Below, piece by piece: positions 15,107-25,509 of a stretch of DNA of 64,000 nucleotides. Each line of letters begins with the position of its first letter. Within the stretch, counting starts at the first letter, position 1. The notes under the pieces were generated by a model that did not search any database, had not been told where the DNA came from, and saw only the letters and a program-made list of their open reading frames with translations. Source of the stretch: Streptomyces sp. NBC_00286. GTDB lineage: Bacteria; Actinomycetota; Actinomycetes; Streptomycetales; Streptomycetaceae. Where the stretch lies: the NCBI RefSeq assembly GCF_036173125.1, contig NZ_CP108054.1, positions 62,001-126,000 of the forward strand, given 5' to 3'. The position numbers and the translations under genes were made by a program.

Positions 15107-16042
15107 TTACCAGAGCGTGACGATGGTCTTTGCAGCGTGCTCGACCCCGGATCGAGAGCAGAGTTGGCCAAGCAGCGGGACCGTTCGCGCATGGTGTGCG
15201 CGACGAGACCATGGTCGCTCACGCGAACGTGACCCAGCAGGGATTCCCGCGGCCGCCATGTTGGCGCGCACGTCGTCGGTAAATCCGGGCGCCGGTTCGG
15301 GATCTGGCGCTGAATGGCTGTGGTCGGCTGCCGTGTTGGAGCCCGCGTTTCCGGGTCGCAGGAGGGCGGCGACGGGCTCACCGGTTCCGCCCGGTCCATG
15401 GTCGAGGAAGGCCGTCAGCGGGTGATGGCCGTAGGTCTTCTTCCAAGTCGCCGCCGCGTCCTCCTTGCCGGAGTGGGCGATCACGAGGACGCCGTCGAGA
15501 TCGACTACCACCTGGCCGTCGGCGTCCGGGGCGTTCTCGCCGGCCAACGACCAAACGCGGCCACGGACTTCGGATCGCTTCCGCTGCTCGTCAGCGGAGT
15601 GATCGAAACGCTGGTCGAGGCGTTGAAGGATGCTCCGGGCCCGGCGTACTGCCGTACGGCGTTTCCGCCGTTCGATCCGGGCGCTGTTCGCCTCCGCCTT
15701 CTTCTGCTCCTTCGGTGTCGCCCGCGGCCCGGGCGCTTCCCGTGGCCTGGAGTGCTTGCGCTGGGAACGAGGCGGCAGAGGGCGAGGGTGCAGGACAGTC
15801 CGGGCCGATCCGGGGCCGGGGAGGTGACCCTGCTCGCGGAGGAAGGCGCGGGCTGCCGCGACAAACGCATCCACCGGCGCCATATCGGTCCACGCCAGCG
15901 GGAACGAACACCTGCGGCCCCGCCCGTCCAGGACCAACACCACATCTCCGCTCCACGAGTTGAGCCGCTCGAGGAACTCGAAAGCCTCATGGCACCACCT
16001 ATGAAACACCGCCATGCAAACCCGATGACAACAGACCGTCAT
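15107..16042 (-). pseudogene. Chimeric remnant: DUF5372-like protein joined to IS1380-type transposase
   Basis: One open frame contains two unrelated pieces. Residues 10-70 (HRWCHEAFEFLERLNSWSGD, VVLVLDGRGRRCSFPLAWTD, DAFVAAARAFL) match the small DUF5372-type proteins that accompany site-specific recombinases. Residues 150-235 (FDHSADEQRKRSEVRGRVWS, VVVDLDGVLVIAHSGKEDAA, TWKKTYGHHPLTAFLDHG) are the N-terminal catalytic half of an IS1380-family transposase, including its first aspartate. The remaining reading is not transposase-like. The frame is a product of fusion and decay, not a functional gene. Confidence 0.6.
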
Positions 16043-16178
16043 GTCGGCTACAGAGAGCTACTTGGCACTTTCGCGCTATGCGAGCACAGGGCCGAGACGA
16101 CGAAGATGACGAGCGGAGCGAGGCGCTCCCGCATGGCGGCGATTCGGATGGCCACGGGGCAGACGACGCCGTATGGGG

Positions 16179-16871
16179 TCAGCCCGAGGTAGACCGGGAC
16201 GCCCCTGGCGTATTCCCGCGCCCTTGTCCGCGACGACGGGGTATCTGCCGGCCTCGCGGTGGACGAACTGCTGGTATCTCGAGGGCGGCCTGCTGTGCGA
16301 GGAGGGATGGACGGCAGCCTTGTGCCCGCCCTCCTACCGCGCCTTCTCCGCGTTTAGGTGGGCGGTCTCCGCGACGGCAAACTGCGGCGCCGTTCAGAGG
16401 ATGCGCCAGGCAGGCAGGGGCTGCGGACGGGAGTGCCGCTGGTGCGGCACCACCCGCCCGGCGAACACCCACCGCAGGGACTCCGTGACCGGCACTCCCT
16501 GCGGGCCCCGCCTCCCGCTGGTTGCCGGAGAATTTCGCGAGACCCTCCCTGATGGCCAGGGTGCCGTCCACGGTCTCCAGGCGAGCCCACGGGACCGCCC
16601 CGAACCACGGTGCCCGCACCCGGTCGCTGAACCACACCGAGGACACCCCGTCCTCGAGCATCCGTTCCGTGCGGGCGGCTATGTCGTCCGGTGTGATGGG
16701 CAATAGCTGGGCTTCCAGGGCTGTCTTCCAGGCTCCGGCCGGGTCGCCCCGGAGTTGCGGGCGGCGGCCGCGCCGCCCTCGGGCGGGTTCTGCGTCCGTG
16801 ACCGGTGGCGGGTCGTGCGTCGATCCACCCATCGGGCCGAGGAGGGAATGGGTATCGCGGCCGACGCGCAC
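16179..16871 (-). CDS. Unrecognised open frame, possibly a gene remnant
   Basis: Residues 45-120 look protein-like (AWKTALEAQLLPITPDDIAA, RTERMLEDGVSSVWFSDRVR, RLETVDGTLAIREGLAKFSG), but the remainder is low-complexity Arg/Ala/Gly typical of an out-of-frame reading. I do not recognise a family. It may be the surviving front of a gene whose end was lost. It lies between IS debris and the monooxygenase gene. Confidence 0.25.
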   Translation of the reverse strand: MRVGRDTHSLLGPMGGSTHDPPPVTDAEPARGRRGRRPQLRGDPAGAWKTALEAQLLPITPDDIAARTERMLEDGVSSVWFSDRVRAPWFGAVPWARLETVDGTLAIREGLAKFSGNQREAGPAGSAGHGVPAVGVRRAGGAAPAALPSAAPACLAHPLNGAAVCRRGDRPPKRGEGAVGGRAQGCRPSLLAQQAALEIPAVRPPRGRQIPRRRGQGRGNTPGASRSTSG

Positions 16872-17050
16872 CGGGCCGTCGGGTTTCTAGCGTAGGCGTC
16901 ATGAGAAGCCCCGACTCCGGCCGGCGCGCCGCGATGCCGGTCCCCGACCCGGACTTTCACCCGGTGCCCGGCGGACACGCGACGGGGTCCGCCACGCCGA
17001 CCTGGTCGCCGGGATCACTCGTGAGTTCCTGGAACCAAGGAGAACGAACC

Positions 17051-18154
17051 ATGACCACCCAACACCTCGAAACCCTGATCATCGGCGCCGGCCAGGCCGG
17101 CTTGGCGGTCGGCTGCCACCTCCAGCAGCTCGGTCGGGAGTTCCTGATCGTCGACGAGCGCGAGCGGATCGGTGACAACTGGCGCTGCCACTACGACAGC
17201 CTCAGGCTGTTCACGCCCGCCCGGGCTAATGGCTTGGACGGGATGCCGTTCCCCGGCGACCCGTGGGAGTTTGCGACCAAGGACGAGTTCGCCGAGTACC
17301 TCGAGCTGTACGCCGTCACCAACGGCCTGCCGGTGCGGATGCAGAGCCGGGTCGATCGGCTCGCGGCCCTCGAGGGCGGAGGTTTCACCGCGGTCCTCGG
17401 AGCCGACAAGGTCACCTGCGACAACGTCGTACTGGCGACTGGCACCTTCGGCCGTACGCCGCAGATCCCGGCCTTCGCCGCCGATATCACCCCCCGGATC
17501 CAACAGCTCCACTCCAGCGAGTACCGCCGGCCCTCCCAGCTGCCCGACGGGCCGGCGCTGGTCGTCGGTGCCTCACATAGTGGTTTGGACATCGCCTACG
17601 ACCTGGCCGCTGACCGTCCCACCACGCTGGTCGGACCCGACCGCGGGAACATCCCTCTCGAATGGGGCTCGCGGCGGTTCCACGCGGCATTCCCGTTCAT
17701 CGAGTTCGCCTTCAATCACGTGCTCACCCGGCGCACGCCGATGGGACGCAAGGTGATGCAGAAGATTCGCCACCACGGCGCCCCGCAGCTGCGGATCAAG
17801 CGCCACCATCTGGGCGTGCGCGATGTGGAATGGATCACCGAGCACGTCGTGGGCGTCGCCGACGGGCTACCGCGCATCGAGGACGGCCGCACCTTCGACG
17901 TCGCGAGCATCGTCTGGGCCACCGGGTTCCGGCAGGTCTACGACTGGATCGACCTCCCGCTGCCGATCGAGGACGGGTGGCCGGTGGAGTACCGCGGCGT
18001 GGTCGAGTCCGTGCCGGGCCTCTACTTCTGCGGCCTGGCGTTCCAGTACGCGTTCGCCTCGGGCGAGATCAACGGCGTCGGCCGGGACGCGGCATACGTC
18101 GCCGACAAGATCGCCGCCCACACTCGGGCGCGGCAAACCGCGGTCGCGGCTTGA
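17051..18154 (+). CDS. Flavin-containing monooxygenase
   Basis: A 367-residue FAD/NAD(P)-binding protein. The FAD site GAGQAGLAVG is at residues 13-22 and the second nucleotide site GASHSGLDIA at about 180. Between them lies the DNWRCHYDSLRLFTPARANG block characteristic of the YhjG/CzcO-like monooxygenase group. The C-terminal ATGFRQVYDW motif is present. The frame is open for 80 codons upstream, but ATG 17051 has AAGGAGA at ideal spacing. It begins a unit with two membrane-protein genes and a LuxR regulator. Confidence 0.85.
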   Translation: MTTQHLETLIIGAGQAGLAVGCHLQQLGREFLIVDERERIGDNWRCHYDSLRLFTPARANGLDGMPFPGDPWEFATKDEFAEYLELYAVTNGLPVRMQSRVDRLAALEGGGFTAVLGADKVTCDNVVLATGTFGRTPQIPAFAADITPRIQQLHSSEYRRPSQLPDGPALVVGASHSGLDIAYDLAADRPTTLVGPDRGNIPLEWGSRRFHAAFPFIEFAFNHVLTRRTPMGRKVMQKIRHHGAPQLRIKRHHLGVRDVEWITEHVVGVADGLPRIEDGRTFDVASIVWATGFRQVYDWIDLPLPIEDGWPVEYRGVVESVPGLYFCGLAFQYAFASGEINGVGRDAAYVADKIAAHTRARQTAVAA

Positions 18155-18185
18155 GACGCACCCACGATGATCAAGGAGGTCTGCG

Positions 18186-18870
18186 ATGAACGAGATTCGA
18201 GAACCCCTCGATGGTGACCAGCGCCGCCGCGTCGGGTCCGGCGTCGACAGCCCGCGCTCGTCGTCGCTGCCGCACCGGTGCTGCTGCTAGGCGCGCTGCT
18301 GTGGCATCCACTGCTCCCCGGGAGGCCGCCCGACAGCGCCGGCGCGGCCGAAGCGGCGGCGGCCGACATCACCCGGTGGGGCTCTCCCACCTCGCCGCGG
18401 TCGTCGCGTCCGCCGCGATCGCGCTCGCGTTTGTCGCCGTGCGCGGATTCCTTTGCGAGCGAGGTGACGGGTGGCTCAGCGCGGTCGGGCTCGGGTTCGT
18501 GGTGATCGGCAGCACCCTGTACGCGACGCTGCCAGGGATGGAGTTCTCCGTCGTTGCGGCACACGCGACCGGCGCTGATCTGGTGGCGACCCAGGACGCC
18601 CTGGTGTCGTGGTTCGTGCCGGTCCTCCTGGGAGGCTCGCTGCTGTTCACCGTGGGCACGGTTCTGTTCGCGGTCGCGGTCACCCGGACCGCGACGTTCG
18701 GCCTGTTGGCCACCGCCGTGGTCGGCGGCGCGCTGGTCGTGTTCGGGCTCGCCCGGCTGGTGCCGGTCGGTGTGGTGCAGTTCTACGTGCAGTCGGCCGC
18801 GGCACTGCTGGCTCTGCTGCCGTTGGCGGTCGCGATCGGGGCTGGGCGACGGGGCGCCCCAACCCGTTGA
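18186..18870 (+). pseudogene. Multi-helix membrane protein, frameshifted
   Basis: AAGGAGGT precedes an ATG at 18186 (MNEIREPLDGDQRRR). The hydrophobic protein then continues in two other frames: LVVAAAPVLLLGALLWHPLL, then SHLAAVVASAAIALAFVAVR to the stop at 18870, giving six predicted helices in total. Frame changes are needed near 18245 and near 18385. The close spacing behind the monooxygenase gene suggests it once belonged to that operon. Family not recognised. Confidence 0.55.
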
Positions 18871-18926
18871 TGGACGTCTCGTGAGCGCCATGGACGGGCA
18901 CCGCTGTGCGAGGGGCCGGAGGAATC

Positions 18927-19623
18927 ATGTGGATCGGCGGAATCGCCGGTCCGCTCGTCTTCACCGCCAGCTCCGTCGGACAGAACATCCTGGGCTCCGA
19001 CGACGACTGGCTCCACGAATCCGTCAGTTCCTTGGGCGCCGGCAGTCTCGGCTGGATCCAGAGCATCAACTTCGCGGCTTCGGGTTCTGCTTGCTGCTGC
19101 TCGCCTGCGGACGGCACCGCGGTATCGAACCCGCGCGGCTCGGGTGGCTGGGACCGGCCCTGCTGGTGGCCGTCGGCTGTGGGCTCTTCACCGCGGCAGC
19201 CTTCCCACTCGCAAGCGACGCGACCGGGGAGATCTACGACCCCGGCCTCCACTGGGTCGATGGGTTGCTCTTCTTCGATGGCTCCACCCTGGCGTTCCTG
19301 GTGCTCTCCCGGCGGCTGGCAGCGGATCCGCGGTGGAGATCGCTCTCGGCGTCACGCTGGCCGTCGTCGTCCTCTCCTTCGGGAGCACCATGGCGCTCCA
19401 CCTGCTGGCGCGTCCGACATACGCGCCGCTCCATGACTACGGGGGTCTGGTTCAGCGGGCAATCATCCTGGTGCTGACCTTCCCGTGTGACCGTGGCCTC
19501 GGCATCGCAGGCCGCCCGTGGGGCGAAACCCTGGCCGCCTACGGGGAGCACACTTCAAGGCCTTTGACGCCCGTTGATCATCCAGGCGAGGAAATGCTGC
19601 GGATCATGAGCGTCGACCACTAG
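18927..19623 (+). pseudogene. DUF998-type membrane protein, frameshifted
   Basis: GGAGGAATC precedes ATG 18927. Three consecutive pieces in different frames make one protein: IGGIAGPLVFTASSVGQNIL and DDDWLHESVSSLGAGSLGWI; then LGPALLVAVGCGLFTAAAFP and DPGLHWVDGLLFFDGSTLAF; then VTLAVVVLSFGSTMALHLLA to 19623. The HESVSSLG segment after the first helix and the later helices fit the DUF998 family of integral membrane proteins. Frame changes fall near 19075 and 19335. With its equally broken neighbour, this suggests loss of function or a local error cluster. Confidence 0.6.
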
Positions 19624-19644
19624 CCTCGAATCAGGTGGTGCGAG

Positions 19645-21273
19645 ATGAGCATGGTCGACGATCTACGCCGAGCCCGCGAGGAATACGAACGCCAGGAGTG
19701 GGTGGCGGCGTACCGCGCTCTCTCCGACCTGGACGAGACCGAGCTTCAGGCCGACGACTTCATGGCGCTGGCGGTCACCGCGCACCTCCTGGGCCACCGC
19801 AACGACTGCGTCCAGGCGCTGCAACGGGCGTTCCAGGCCTACCGTGACAGGGACGATACCCTCGGCGCGGTGCGCGCGGCGTACTGGCTGACCGTAGTCC
19901 TGTGGCAGGGCGGCGAGGTCGCCGTCGGCAGTGGCTGGCTAGCCCGGGCCGAGCGGCTGCTCGACGACCATGGCGGGGATGTGGTGGAGCGTGGCTATCT
20001 GCTCGAGCGGGCCACCATGGGGCACATCATCAAGGGAGAGTTCGCCGAGGCCTTCGTTGCCGTGCCAAAGGTCACCGATTGCGGCCGACGGTTCGACGAC
20101 CCCGACCTGACAGCTATGGGCCTCCACATGGAGGGTCGGATGCAGATCTTCGCGGGCCAGGTCGCCGACGGGCTGAGCCTCCTCGACGAGGCGATGGTCT
20201 CGGTCCTGGCCGGGGAGGTCTCACCCATCTTCTCCGGGGTGATCTACTGCTCGTCGGTCGAAGCCTGCCAGCAGATCTCCGACTTCGGCCGGATGGGCGA
20301 GTGGACTCACGCGCTGACCACCTGGTGCGACGGCCAGCCCGGCCTGGTCGCGTTCACCGGTCAGTGTGCGGTCCACCGCGGCCAGCTGATGCGACTGCAC
20401 GGCGCCTACCGCGACGCCGTCAGGGAACTCGAGCGCGCGGTCGGGCGGTACGCCGCGGCCGGCGGGGACCTGGCGGTCGGTCAGGCCCACTATGAGCGGG
20501 GTGAGACCCTCCGGCTTCGCGGCGACCACGAAGCTGCGGAGGCCGCCTTCGCGGAGGCTGCCGAGTTCGGCCACTCGGCCCAGCCCGGCCGAGCACTGCT
20601 GTGGCTGGATCGCGGCCGACGGGATGCGGCGTCGGCCGCGATCCACCGTGTGGTGGCCGAGGTGCACGATCCCGTCCACCGGTCGCAGATGCTCCCGGCG
20701 GCGGTCGAGGTGCTGGTGGCCACCGGCGAGGTAGACACGGCAGCACCCCTTGCCGAGGAGCTGGGGCAGATCGGGAGCTCGTTCGGGTGCTCGGCGCTGC
20801 AGGCATCGGGGCAGTACGCCGCCGCGACCGTCGCCCTGGCCCGGGGCGAGGCGGACCGCGGGTTCGTCTGCGCGCGGCAGGCGGCCGAGACCTGGGCGCA
20901 GCTCTCCGCGGTGTACGAGGTGGCCCGCTCCCGGGTGCTCGTCGGGCGCGCGCTCCGGCTGCTGGGTGACGAGGAGTCGGCCGCGGCCGACCTGAGCGCG
21001 GCCCGGAGGGCGTTCGCGGAGATGGGTGTGAAGCCGGCGGAGCAGGAGATCGCGGCGCTGTTGGGCGAGGAGAAGGCTCCCGGCGGGCTGAGCCCCCGGG
21101 AGGTCGAGGTCCTCCGGCTGGTGGCGGCGGGCAAGAGCAACCCGGAGATCGCCGAGACCCTCGTGCTCTCGGAGAAAACCGTGGCCCGGCACCTGTCCAA
21201 CATCTTCGCCAAGCTCGATGTCGGTTCCCGAACCGCGGCCGCGGCGTTCGCCTACGAGCATCGCCTGGTCTGA
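19645..21273 (+). CDS. LuxR family regulator with N-terminal TPR-like repeats
   Basis: A 542-residue protein. Residues 1-450 are helical hairpins of TPR type ([40 protein letters not shown]). The last 65 residues are a LuxR helix-turn-helix: [59 protein letters not shown]. There is no ATPase domain, so it belongs to the short TPR-LuxR group rather than the LAL class. It follows the monooxygenase and membrane genes on the same strand and probably regulates them. The start may be ATG 19645 or ATG 19651. Confidence 0.85.
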   Translation: MSMVDDLRRAREEYERQEWVAAYRALSDLDETELQADDFMALAVTAHLLGHRNDCVQALQRAFQAYRDRDDTLGAVRAAYWLTVVLWQGGEVAVGSGWLARAERLLDDHGGDVVERGYLLERATMGHIIKGEFAEAFVAVPKVTDCGRRFDDPDLTAMGLHMEGRMQIFAGQVADGLSLLDEAMVSVLAGEVSPIFSGVIYCSSVEACQQISDFGRMGEWTHALTTWCDGQPGLVAFTGQCAVHRGQLMRLHGAYRDAVRELERAVGRYAAAGGDLAVGQAHYERGETLRLRGDHEAAEAAFAEAAEFGHSAQPGRALLWLDRGRRDAASAAIHRVVAEVHDPVHRSQMLPAAVEVLVATGEVDTAAPLAEELGQIGSSFGCSALQASGQYAAATVALARGEADRGFVCARQAAETWAQLSAVYEVARSRVLVGRALRLLGDEESAAADLSAARRAFAEMGVKPAEQEIAALLGEEKAPGGLSPREVEVLRLVAAGKSNPEIAETLVLSEKTVARHLSNIFAKLDVGSRTAAAAFAYEHRLV

Positions 21274-21301
21274 GCCGCCCTTCGTTCTGAGCAGTCCCGG
21301 C

Positions 21302-22562
21302 TAGTAGATTGTCGCGGCTTAATTTCGCTGTGTGGTTGGGTAGAGGTGGCGTAGTTTCACGCGTGCGTCGTCGGTGGTGAACTGCCAGTCGACTTGGCGC
21401 TGGTTGCTGTTGGTCTGTTGCTGCCAGGCAGCAAGTTCGGCGTTGAGTACGGCGAGGTCGTCGAGGCGGCGGTCCAGGCACTGGCGGGTGAGCGCGGAGA
21501 GCTCGATCTCGGCGATGTTGAGCCAGGACCCGTGTTTGGGGGTGTGGTGGATCTCCAGGCGCTGGGTCAGCGCGAAGGCCTTTGCCGGGTCGAACGCCTC
21601 GTAGAGCGAGGCGGTGGTGTGGGTGTTGAGGTTGTCCATCACCAGCACGACCGTGGCGGCGTCGGGGTAGTCCACGGTCAGCAGGTGCTCGACCTGGTGC
21701 GCCCAGTCGACCCTGGTCCGGCGGGGCTGCGCGTCCACGCGTCGCCATCCGCGCAGCGGCTCGACCCAGCAGAAGATCGAGCAGGTCCCCGAGCGGACGT
21801 ACTCGTTGTCCTCGCGGCGGTCACGGCCCGGCCGCGCGGGAAGCGGATCACGGACGTGGCCGAGCAACTGGTACGGCTTCTCGTCCATGCACACCACCGG
21901 GCGCGTCGGGTCGAAGGGCCGGTGGTAGACCGCCAGGACATCCTCCATCGCCGCGGCGAAGGCCGCATTCGCAGCGGGCGGGATGGTCCAGCACTTCTTC
22001 ACGTGAGGGCGCAGTTCCGTTTTTTAAGACCCGCCCGATCGTGGAGTGGTCCAGATCCGGGATGTCCTCGGCCAGCGCGACGTGCTTCTCCAGCAGGCGC
22101 AGCGACCAGCGGGCGTGTCCTTTGGGCGGCTTCGAGCAGGCCAGCGCAATCAGCCTTGCCTCGACCTCGCCGGTCACCGGGGAGGGCACCGGCGGCAGTG
22201 CGCGTTCCTTCCGGCCGACCGTGGCCCACACATCGCCGCCGGTCTCCGCGTACCGCTTCGAGATCAGGCGGACCGAATCGCACGAGACCCCGACCCGCTC
22301 CGCGATCACCGCCCGCGGAGCGACCTCGCCGGCCGAGGTGTCCAACGCGAGCAGCACCCGCGCCCGCCTGATCATCGACGCGCTGCGGACCCCCGTCGTC
22401 GTCACACGCTCCAACGCCCGACGGTCTTCGGCACTCAAGACAACCGGATACTTCTTCTGCGAGGACACGGCACCCCTGCCCGGCCGAACGGAAGCATCAA
22501 GCGAAGCCTGCCCGACCCCAACTCCACCAACCAGAACGACACTTAGTCGCGACAGTCTACTA
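21302..22562. mobile_element. IS630-family insertion sequence
   Basis: Imperfect inverted ends are TAGTAGATTGTCGCGGCTTA at 21302 and, on the opposite strand at about 22541-22562, CTAGTAGACTGTCGCGACTA. Between them is a two-frame IS630-type transposase. CTAG tetramers stand at both borders, consistent with the TA target preference of this family. The right end directly touches the next element. Confidence 0.75.
21319..22468 (-). CDS. IS630-family transposase, two reading frames
   Basis: The first frame starts at a GTG (22466-22468) and encodes the HTH half: [49 protein letters not shown]. The second frame (to 21319) encodes the DDE half: [53 protein letters not shown]. The frames meet at a run of six A (T at 22020-22025 on the plus strand), and a +1 shift (or -2) joins them. 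IS630 elements often use two overlapping frames, so the shift may be programmed. All catalytic acids are present. Confidence 0.75.
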
Positions 22563-24117
22563 GTCCCGTACTTCGCGGGTCGTTGATTCGTATGGTGTGA
22601 CCGGTCTGGGGGTGTCCCGGGCCGGTGGTGTGGCGTTGGGTGGGGTGTGTCGATGACTTCCCGGTCCCCGCGGCCACGGTCTGTCCGCCAGCGCCTTGAT
22701 GTGGTGGTGACGTCCGTGGTGGAGAAGCGTCTGGGCGCTCTGCCTGTCGCTGCCGAGTTTCTGCGCTGGCTGGATGTCGCCGGGATCGTCGAGGGGGTGT
22801 GTCCGGGAGGTGCGAGCGCGCATCTGACCCATGGACAGGTGATCGAGGCGCTGGTGGCCAACCGGCTGACCTCGCCCGCACCGCTGGTGCGGGTCGGTGA
22901 CTGGGCCCGCACCTGGGCGGTGGAGGAGGTTTTCGGTATCGAGCCGGACCTGCTCAACGATGATCGTCTGGCCCGGGCCCTGGATGCGATCGCGCCGGAG
23001 CTGGAGCGGATCGCGGGCACCGTCGGTGCGCGGGCGATCGCCGAGTTCGGTATCGACGTGTCCCGGCTGCACTGGGACATGACCAGCATTGGCCGGTGAG
23101 CAGGATTTCCTGATGGTTGCCGACTCGAAGCTGGTGTCCTACGCGAACGTCACCGCACTGCTGGCAGCCGGGGTGGATTTCATCGCGCCCGTCCCGGCCG
23201 CGCAGGTCAAGGACGAGGTCCATGCCGGTTTGGACCTCGCCCAGGCACCGGTGGTGGACTGGGTGCCCGAGCGGGACGCGCGCAAACCGGCCGGTGAGCG
23301 GGAGGCATACCGGGTCCTGGAAGACGTCCACACCCTGGCCGGGCCCCACAAGCGGGACCCGGTGCACCGGGTGCGCCGGATCCTCATCCACTCCACCGCT
23401 GTCGCGGCGGGCCAGCGCCAGGCCCGCGAGAAGCGTCTGGCCCGTGCCCGGGAAGAGATGGACAAGCTCGCCGGTGCGGCGGGCGGCCGCCATTACAAGA
23501 CCCCCGAGAAGATCGCGGCCCGGGCCGGGGTCATCGCCGCCAGACGCCGCGTCAGCGCCTGCCTGCGCTGGAGTATCACCACCGACGAGCACGACGCCCC
23601 CGCCCTGGCCTGGCACTTCGACCAGGACGTCCTGGACGCCGAGGCCGCCGTCGACGGCTGGTACGCGATGCTGACCAGCATCCCCGCCGACCGGGCCGAC
23701 CCGGCCCAGGTCCTGATCCACTACAAAGGCCAGGGCACGGTCGAGCGCCGCTACCACGACTTCAAGGGCCCCCTCGCGGTCGCGCCGGTCTTCGTGCAGC
23801 ACAACCGGCGCGTCGCCGCCCTGATCCAGGTCATCTGCCTGGCCCTGCTCGTCTTCTGCCTGATCGAACGGCAGGTCAGATGCACGCTCGGCCCCGATCA
23901 GACCATGACCGGCCTCTACTCGGACAACCGCCGGGTCCGCCCCACCGGCCGCATGATCTTCTACCACCTCGGCGAACTCACCCTGCGCATCGGCAACGTC
24001 ACCGACCCGCCCACCGTCCAGATCACCCGCGGTGTCCAACTCCACCTCCTCGACCTCCTCGACACCGATATCGCACGAACCCGCTGGCCTCAGACCTAAG
24101 ACGACCCGCGAAGCTCC
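22563..24117. mobile_element. IS1634-type insertion sequence, defective
   Basis: Inverted ends contain CTTCGCGGGTCGT at 22570-22582 and ACGACCCGCGAAG at 24101-24113. The left end begins where the IS630 right end stops. The only gene is a transposase with an internal deletion. Confidence 0.7.
22653..24099 (+). pseudogene. IS1634-family (DUF4277) transposase, internal deletion
   Basis: The first 145 residues (VVEKRLGALPVAAEFLRWLD, EALVANRLTSPAPLVRVGDW, GIDVSRLHWDMTSI) are joined, with a frame change at about 23090, to the second half (EQDFLMVADSKLVSYANVTA, DPAQVLIHYKGQGTVERRYH, LIQVICLALLVFCLIER). Roughly 70 residues containing the first catalytic aspartate region are missing at the joint. The element is therefore inactive unless helped in trans. 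Confidence 0.8.
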
Positions 24118-24277
24118 GGGGCTAGTTGGCAGGCCGTCGAGGGGGCGTTGACGCTGTCCCAGTAGTCCTCGCCGAAAAGACAACGGAGTAGCCGCTGACC
24201 TGGGCCGTTGCCGTGGAAAAGACGTGACGAGCACGCCCGGATGAGACGCCTTTCCTCCTGCTGGTACGTGGGAGGTT

Positions 24278-25495
24278 CTACAGCCCGGCGCCGGGCTCGT
24301 CGGTGGCCACGGTCCGCAGGGACCGGTGTCCCTGGTCGTCGAGCTGGGCGAGTCGTGCTCGTAGTCGACGGTGATGGAGCCGTAGTAGTTGACCAGCGAG
24401 CTGCGGGCCGGCGAGATGTGTGCCAGGACCTCGGCGTCCACCTCGCGGCCGACGCCGCGCAGTTCGTTGACGGCCAGGCCCACGCAATCGGTGTGCCAGC
24501 AGACCACCGCGTTCGTCGCTACCGTCAGGCACCACGCCTGCTCGTTCTGTTGCTCGGGCTGACGGCGGGTGGCCTTTCCCTCGCGGGCGTAGTGGAGCTG
24601 GCGGCGAAGGGCGTGCAGGGACTCGCCCTTGTTCAGCTGCCGGGCGATCTTCCGCCGGCAGCCCTCGTCCGACAGGTACTTCGCCGCGTAGATCGTTCTG
24701 CGGATCGCCCCATACTCCTTCAACGCGGCGGCCAGCGCGTTCTGCCGGGAGGATGCAGAAAGCTTGCCGACGATCAGGGAGGCGGTGGCGGGCCCGTACT
24801 TCAGCGATCCCGCCAGCCGCAGCAGGTCGTCCCAGTGATCGGCGATCACGTCGAGGTTGGCCTTCTTCGTCAGCAGCCGTCCTGCCTTCGGGAACCGCTC
24901 CTCGTAGTCGCTCTTGGCGCCCATCCGGTACAGCGTGATCTTGCCCAGGTCGCGGATACGGGGCGAGAGCTGCTTGCCGACCAGGTCGAACAGGCCGAAG
25001 TTGACCAAGGTGACACCATGCGTGTCCGTGGCGTGCTCGGTGATCGGCAGGCCGGTGGCGTTGCCCAAGATCTCGTCCAACACGTACTGCGCCTCGCGGT
25101 GGGTGGCCACGATCACCTTCGTGCCGAACGTGGAGTGCTGGTCGGAGACGTGGGTGTAGGTGGAGATGCCCTCGGACACGAAGTACTTGTTCAGGTGCCG
25201 GGCGGTGATCGACTTGCCCCGGGTGGGGAACCGCTGCCCGTCGGAGGAGGACAGGGTGCCGGAGCCGAACATCGCGGTCACCGGCAGCTTGTGGTGGTAG
25301 TTGACCAGGCAGATGTTCGCCTCGCGGAGCGTCTCCTCGCGGATGTACCACTCCGCGGTCCACGCCAGCACGTCGTACGGGATGCCGCAGGACGCGGCCA
25401 TGCCGTGCAGATCGAGATTCGTGGAGAGCCCGGTCAAGCAGGCGATCAGGTTCCTCTTGAGCTGAGGGGAACGGGCCTGTTTGCCGCCGGCGTGG
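24278..25495 (-). pseudogene. Tn3-family transposase, C-terminal part
   Basis: About 400 residues of the DDE domain of a Tn3-type transposase: WYIREETLREANICLVNYHH, ATDTHGVTLVNFGLFDLVGK, RIRDLGKITLYRMG, LSDEGCRRKIARQLNKGES, WCLTVATNAVVCWHTDCVG. The N-terminal 550-600 residues are absent, cut at about 25500 where a Tap-like gene begins in the opposite direction. The last 30 codons need a frame change near 24350 to reach the stop at 24278. No Tn3 resolvase or 38-bp terminal repeat was identified. Confidence 0.8.
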
Positions 25496-25509
25496 ACGAA
25501 GCACGTTGC

